DNA of 17,153 nucleotides. Origin: an uncultured Clostridia bacterium (GTDB lineage Bacteria; Bacillota; Clostridia; Lachnospirales; Lachnospiraceae). The notes under the pieces are model-generated. The model had not been told where the DNA came from. It saw nothing but the letters and a program-made list of their open reading frames with translations, and did no database searches. A program made the position numbers and the translations under genes. Positions 13,580 through 17,153 of this stretch are shown one piece after another (positions within the stretch are counted from its first letter, which is position 1; each line of letters begins with the position of its first letter). The DNA lies in contig CAMZAI010000034.1 of the NCBI GenBank assembly GCA_947304065.1, forward strand, positions 1-17,153, written 5' to 3'.

Positions 13580-15277
13580 ATGGAATATAAGAAGCACAGC
13601 ACCGGATTTTTCGGCAGGAGCATCGCGGCAAAGGCGGCGTCCGTTATTGCGCTCATGCTTGCGTTTATCTTCTGCGTGCCCGAGGTATCGTACCTTCCGG
13701 GCGTCACCGGGACGGTAGAGGTCGAGGCTGCGGTGAAGCTTAACGTTAAAAAGCTGGTCATCGCACCCGGAGAATCCTATACCATCTCGATCAGCGGTTC
13801 GAAGAAGGACTTCACCTGGGCCAGCAGCAACAAGTCAGTCGCTACGGTCAAGGCCGCGGACAAAAAGTATCAGGGCGTGATCACCGGAGTAAAGGAAGGC
13901 GTGACTACCGTTACCGCTACTCTGGGCAAAAAGTCCTACGAGTGCACCGTTGTTGTAAATGCCGAAGCGGAAGGTCCCGAGGCGTACGGCGATACTTTGT
14001 CTTCGACGGGCACCTTTAAGGACATCACCATTTACGAGAATAACGGCAAAAATACCGTTTCCCGCGGCAAAAAGAATCTGTCGGCAGCGAAGGACATGAA
14101 GCTCAAGAACGACGATTACCTGACCGTCGCATCGAAAGGCCTCATGCGTCTGTGCATGGACGACGATGAGTTCGTATACATCGGCTCGGGCAGTGAAGCG
14201 GTTGTTTCGAAGGGCTGGTTTTCCAAGTCGAAGGTGGTTCTCGTAAAGGGCGAGATGATCGCAGAGGTGCAGAAGCACTTGGGCGACGGCGAGAGCCTCA
14301 ATATCGTTACCCCGAATACGAGTATGGCGATCAGAGGCACGGTTGTTGCGGTAAAGAGCACGATCGATAAAAAGACCAAGAAGGTTACGACGGTGAACTA
14401 CGTACTCGAAGGAACCGCGGAAGTAACCTATACCGATAAAAAGGGCAAGACACAGAAGGTGAAGCTGAAGGCCGGCGAGGGCATGAAGGTCCAGTCCACC
14501 GCGAAGGGCAAGACATCTTCGAAGAAGACTGCGGACGTCAGCGAGTTTAAGTTCACCGGAATAGATACGAGCAAGCTTAAAGGCGCGGACGGCCCGGTAG
14601 TGATCGACACCGGCAGCACCGACGATACGGCTGCACCCGCTGAGGTTGTGTATACGATCTCGGGCGGACAGTTCGAGGGAAAGGCCACGATCCCGAATGT
14701 CACAAAGACCGAGAGCGCGGCCTATGTCGGCAAGTATTACGGCATCGTAGGATACAAAGAATACGGAGATCCGTATGACGATCCGTACGAAGATCCGGAC
14801 CCGATGATCGGATATCTTCCGAGCGGTTATCCCGACGATGGGGAAAGAGAGCCGGTCTACGGATGGACGACCTACGATCCCGACGGATTTGTCGGATATG
14901 TCTTCAATACCGCAAGCCAGGGAATACCGGTTTACTTCGTGAGCGGCAGTTCCGTCGATATCTTCACGAGCGGCAGCCTGTTCTACGGAGCCCGCTGGAT
15001 CAGGCTGGTGGCAGACGGCAAGGGAAGCTTTAAATTCGACGCGACGATGACAAAGCTCAGTTCGGCGGGAAGCCTGTATGATTCAAAGGTTTCGGGTACC
15101 GGTTACGCAAGATACGTCGACAAGGTCGACTGGGACTCGGTAAACGGCGGACTCGGAGGTTCCGAGGAGTATATGTACACCGCAGTCGGCAACAAGGCGA
15201 CGCTTAAGACCGGCGTATGGCTGGCTCCGACCGTTCAGGGAAGCGCACCCTTCATCATTGTGGTCGGGAACCCCTGA
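13580..15277 (+). CDS. Secreted Big_2 and FecR-domain surface protein
   Basis: This 565-residue protein has a long N-terminal signal region (basic residues to about 18, hydrophobic core about 19-33, possible cleavage near VEVEAA at 46-51). Residues about 53-127 are a bacterial Ig-like Big_2 domain (KKLVIAPGESYTI, WASSNKSVATV, GVITGVKEGVTTVTAT). Residues about 180-305 form a FecR-like domain (LTVASKGLMRLCMDDD, NIVTPNTSMAIRGTVVAV, VLEGTAEVTY, VKLKAGEGMKV). A Ser/Thr/Lys linker leads to a C-terminal region (355-565) of unknown type, rich in Gly, Tyr and Asp, with a short DPYDDPYEDPDP repeat at 397-408. No C-terminal anchor or LPXTG signal is seen. The FecR part is outside the cell and not joined to a membrane helix, so classic sigma-factor signalling is not implied. 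It is cotranscribed with the transporter. Confidence 0.82.
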   Translation: MEYKKHSTGFFGRSIAAKAASVIALMLAFIFCVPEVSYLPGVTGTVEVEAAVKLNVKKLVIAPGESYTISISGSKKDFTWASSNKSVATVKAADKKYQGVITGVKEGVTTVTATLGKKSYECTVVVNAEAEGPEAYGDTLSSTGTFKDITIYENNGKNTVSRGKKNLSAAKDMKLKNDDYLTVASKGLMRLCMDDDEFVYIGSGSEAVVSKGWFSKSKVVLVKGEMIAEVQKHLGDGESLNIVTPNTSMAIRGTVVAVKSTIDKKTKKVTTVNYVLEGTAEVTYTDKKGKTQKVKLKAGEGMKVQSTAKGKTSSKKTADVSEFKFTGIDTSKLKGADGPVVIDTGSTDDTAAPAEVVYTISGGQFEGKATIPNVTKTESAAYVGKYYGIVGYKEYGDPYDDPYEDPDPMIGYLPSGYPDDGEREPVYGWTTYDPDGFVGYVFNTASQGIPVYFVSGSSVDIFTSGSLFYGARWIRLVADGKGSFKFDATMTKLSSAGSLYDSKVSGTGYARYVDKVDWDSVNGGLGGSEEYMYTAVGNKATLKTGVWLAPTVQGSAPFIIVVGNP

Positions 15278-15292
15278 TGCGGGAGACGGCTG

Positions 15293-15321
15293 TTGACACG
15301 GAAAGTCGCGAGTGATACACT
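15293..15321 (+). promoter_or_regulatory. Promoter of aspS
   Basis: A perfect TTGACA (15293-15298) and TACACT (15316-15321) are 17 bases apart. The predicted start near 15328 gives a leader of about 65 bases, containing a hairpin and the ribosome site. Confidence 0.75.
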
Positions 15322-15336
15322 CATACGCAGATTACG

Positions 15337-15363
15337 GCAGGGGGAGTAATTGCCCCCTGCTTT
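15337..15363 (+). promoter_or_regulatory. Hairpin in the aspS leader, possible terminator or translational switch
   Basis: GCAGGGGG (15337-15344), loop AGTAATTG, CCCCCTGC (15353-15360) form a perfect 8-base G/C stem followed by only TTT. It lies between the aspS promoter and ribosome site. It could end transcripts from the upstream operon, for which no other terminator is visible, and attenuate aspS. The 3' arm can also pair with the aspS Shine-Dalgarno GCAGGAGG (15380-15387) at 7 of 8 positions. The leader is too short for a T-box. Confidence 0.55.
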
Positions 15364-15392
15364 CCGATTAAAGACATTAGCAGGAGGAAGAG

Positions 15393-17153
15393 ATGACACA
15401 GTCCAGAACACATAACTGTAATGAACTCAGACCGTCCAACATCGGCGAGAAGGTTACGCTCGCCGGCTGGTACGAGAACATGCGTAAGGTCAGCAAGAAC
15501 CTGGGATTCCTTGTACTTCGCGACTTTTACGGAACCACTCAGATCGTTATCGAGACCGAGGAGATGATGGCGGTCGTTGACGCGCTCAACTGCGAGTCCA
15601 CGATCCAGGTGACAGGCATCGTTCGCGAGCGTTCGAGCAAGAACCCCAATCTGCCCACAGGCGAGATCGAGGTTGTTCCCGAGCAGATCAACGTGCTCGG
15701 CAAATGCATTTACAATGAGCTGCCTTTCGAGATCAACCGCTCGAAGGAAGCAGACGAGAATACGAGGCTTAAGTACCGTTACCTCGATCTTAGAAATCCC
15801 GAGGTTAAGTCAAAGATCGTTCTCCGTTCGCAGATCGTTTCCGAGCTGCGCAGGAGCATGAACGAGCACGGCTTCCTTGAGATCACGACTCCGATCCTTA
15901 CCGCATCTTCACCTGAGGGCGCAAGAGATTATCTTGTTCCTTCGCGTAATTATCCCGGATGCTTCTACGCTCTGCCCCAGGCACCCCAGCAGTTCAAGCA
16001 GCTGCTGATGACCTCCGGCTTTGACCGTTACTTCCAGATCGCTCCCTGCTTCCGTGATGAGGATGCAAGAGCTGACCGCTCGCCCGGAGAGTTCTACCAG
16101 CTCGATATGGAGATGGCGTTCGCTTCGCAGGAGGATGTTTTCGCTGTACTTGAGGATGTTCTTCCTCCCGTATTCGAGAAGTTCGGAACCTACAGCCGCG
16201 CATCGCGCGCTCCGTTCTCGCGCATCAGCTACAACGACGCGCTCGAGCGTTTCGGTTCCGACAAGCCCGATCTTCGCATCAAGGGCGAGTTAAAGGACGC
16301 TTTCATTCTTGAGGACTGCGGCTTCGAGCCTTTCAAGGGCGCTTTCATCAAGGCATTTGTCATCAATAATTTCGGCGAGACACGTAAGTTCATCGACGCG
16401 ACCTGCGCTGAGGTAGAGGTTCAGACCGCAAATAAGGTTTACTGGTTCAGACTCGACGAGAACGGCGAGTTCGTGGGCGGTATCTCGAAGTTCCTGCAGG
16501 AGAAGAAGGATGCGATCATTTCCTCGCTCTCACTTGTACCCGGTGACTTCGTTTGCGTTGCGGCAAATACCAAAAAGACCGACTGCTACAAGACAGCCGG
16601 CGCCATGCGTAAGCTCTTCGGACAGAAGATCCCCGCGATCTTTGACAAAGAACAGTATTCGTTCTGCTGGATCGTTGATTTCCCGATGTACGAGATCGGT
16701 GAGGAGTCGGGCGAGCTCGAGTTCTGCCACAATCCTTTCTCGATGCCTCAGGGCGGCCTGCAGGCTCTCTGTGAGAAGGATCCTCTCGACATCTACGCTT
16801 ATCAGTACGACCTTGTCTGCAACGGCGTGGAGCTTTCATCCGGCGCTGTCCGCAACCACGATCCCGAGATCATGGTAAAGGCATTTGAGATCGTAGGCAT
16901 GGGTGAGGACGATGTTAAGGCAAAGTTCCCCGCAATGTACAATGCGTTCTGCTACGGTGCTCCGCCTCATGCGGGAATCGCTCCCGGCGTAGACCGTATG
17001 GTAATGCTTCTGTGCGGCACGGATTCGATCCGCGAGGTTATCGCGTTCCCGATGAACAGCAAGGCACAGGATATGATGTGCGGCGCGCCGGCTCCTGTCA
17101 GCGAGAAGCAGCTTAAGGAAGCGAACATCGCGATCATTAAGCCTGAGAAATAA
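15393..17153 (+). CDS. aspS: Aspartyl-tRNA synthetase
   Basis: Charges tRNA-Asp with aspartate using ATP; a class IIb synthetase in the cytoplasm. The 586 residues match the bacterial type. Residues about 1-105 are the OB-fold anticodon-binding domain (VTLAGWYENMRKVSKNLGFL). Motif 1 is around FLEITTPILT (161-170), the flipping-loop region is LPQAPQQFKQ (194-203), motif 2 is FRDEDARADRSPGEFYQLD (220-238), the bacterial GAD insertion follows from about 285 to 415, and motif 3 is GAPPHAGIAPGVDRMVMLL with Arg535. Several motifs (QAPQ, RSPGEFYQLD, HAGIAPGVDR) follow the variant better known from alphaproteobacterial-type enzymes than the usual Firmicutes RQPEFTQ and HGGIAFGLDR. GGAGG lies 5 bases before the ATG. 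The stop codon is the last three bases of the window. Confidence 0.95.
   Translation: MTQSRTHNCNELRPSNIGEKVTLAGWYENMRKVSKNLGFLVLRDFYGTTQIVIETEEMMAVVDALNCESTIQVTGIVRERSSKNPNLPTGEIEVVPEQINVLGKCIYNELPFEINRSKEADENTRLKYRYLDLRNPEVKSKIVLRSQIVSELRRSMNEHGFLEITTPILTASSPEGARDYLVPSRNYPGCFYALPQAPQQFKQLLMTSGFDRYFQIAPCFRDEDARADRSPGEFYQLDMEMAFASQEDVFAVLEDVLPPVFEKFGTYSRASRAPFSRISYNDALERFGSDKPDLRIKGELKDAFILEDCGFEPFKGAFIKAFVINNFGETRKFIDATCAEVEVQTANKVYWFRLDENGEFVGGISKFLQEKKDAIISSLSLVPGDFVCVAANTKKTDCYKTAGAMRKLFGQKIPAIFDKEQYSFCWIVDFPMYEIGEESGELEFCHNPFSMPQGGLQALCEKDPLDIYAYQYDLVCNGVELSSGAVRNHDPEIMVKAFEIVGMGEDDVKAKFPAMYNAFCYGAPPHAGIAPGVDRMVMLLCGTDSIREVIAFPMNSKAQDMMCGAPAPVSEKQLKEANIAIIKPEK

Noticed and set aside
14764..14806. 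Short tandem repeat of GATCCGTA-like units in the Big_2/FecR gene
   Set aside because: Only two to three short copies, explained by the DPYDDPYEDP coding sequence; too small to call a repeat element.
15322..15392. T-box riboswitch ahead of aspS
   Set aside because: The leader is about 65 bases, with no T-box consensus or specifier stem, so only a simple hairpin is supported.

Overview
The window reads as a stretch of chromosome from an anaerobic Clostridia (Firmicutes), probably a gut or rumen Lachnospiraceae relative. This is inferred from strong GGAGG-type ribosome binding sites, many Gram-positive style lipoproteins and secreted proteins, a cytoplasmic GH94 cellobiose phosphorylase closely resembling the clostridial enzymes, PEGA, Big_2 and FecR-type surface domains, and small zinc-ribbon membrane proteins. 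No rRNA, tRNA, CRISPR array, transposase or phage gene was seen, and no gene-free stretch exceeds about 250 bases. All 12 clear gene-ending stops are TAA or TGA; the only TAG that interrupts a gene is an in-frame codon inside the split gene described below.

Layout. At the left edge (1-76, minus) is the start of a lipoprotein gene preceded by an ECF-sigma-like promoter. Next comes a minus-strand pair: cca (tRNA CCA-adding enzyme, 1587-2810) and, one base later, a PEGA-domain membrane protein (173-1585). A divergent promoter region separates cca from a plus-strand lipoprotein with a trigger-factor-like FKBP domain (3034-4128), which ends in a strong bidirectional terminator. The facing minus-strand gene (4209-6629) is cellobiose phosphorylase, with its own promoter and a LacI-family-like operator near the start site. 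From 6871 to 9931 three plus-strand genes form an envelope cluster: a zinc-ribbon/DUF4870-like membrane protein, a lipoprotein with three tandem repeats, and a zinc-ribbon/single-TM protein with a large outer domain. A secreted, C-terminally anchored small protein (10042-10647) has its own promoter.

The minus-strand region 12008 to 10698 is one reading frame cut by a single in-frame TAG at 11388-11390. The 5' part encodes a secreted domain, the 3' part a transmembrane segment plus a YcxB-like domain. Either this is a recently broken gene (or a sequence error), or TAG is read through. Divergent from it, a GPH-family sugar:cation symporter (12156-13556) is followed after 23 bases by a secreted Big_2 plus FecR-domain protein (13580-15277). 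The window ends exactly at the stop codon of aspS (15393-17153). The aspS leader carries a hairpin whose 5' arm nearly copies the Shine-Dalgarno region, so an alternative fold could hide the ribosome site.

No single known defence, biosynthetic or mobile system is present. The observations most worth checking are the amber-split gene, the ECF-type promoter, the aspS leader switch, and the zinc-ribbon/lipoprotein envelope cluster of unknown function.
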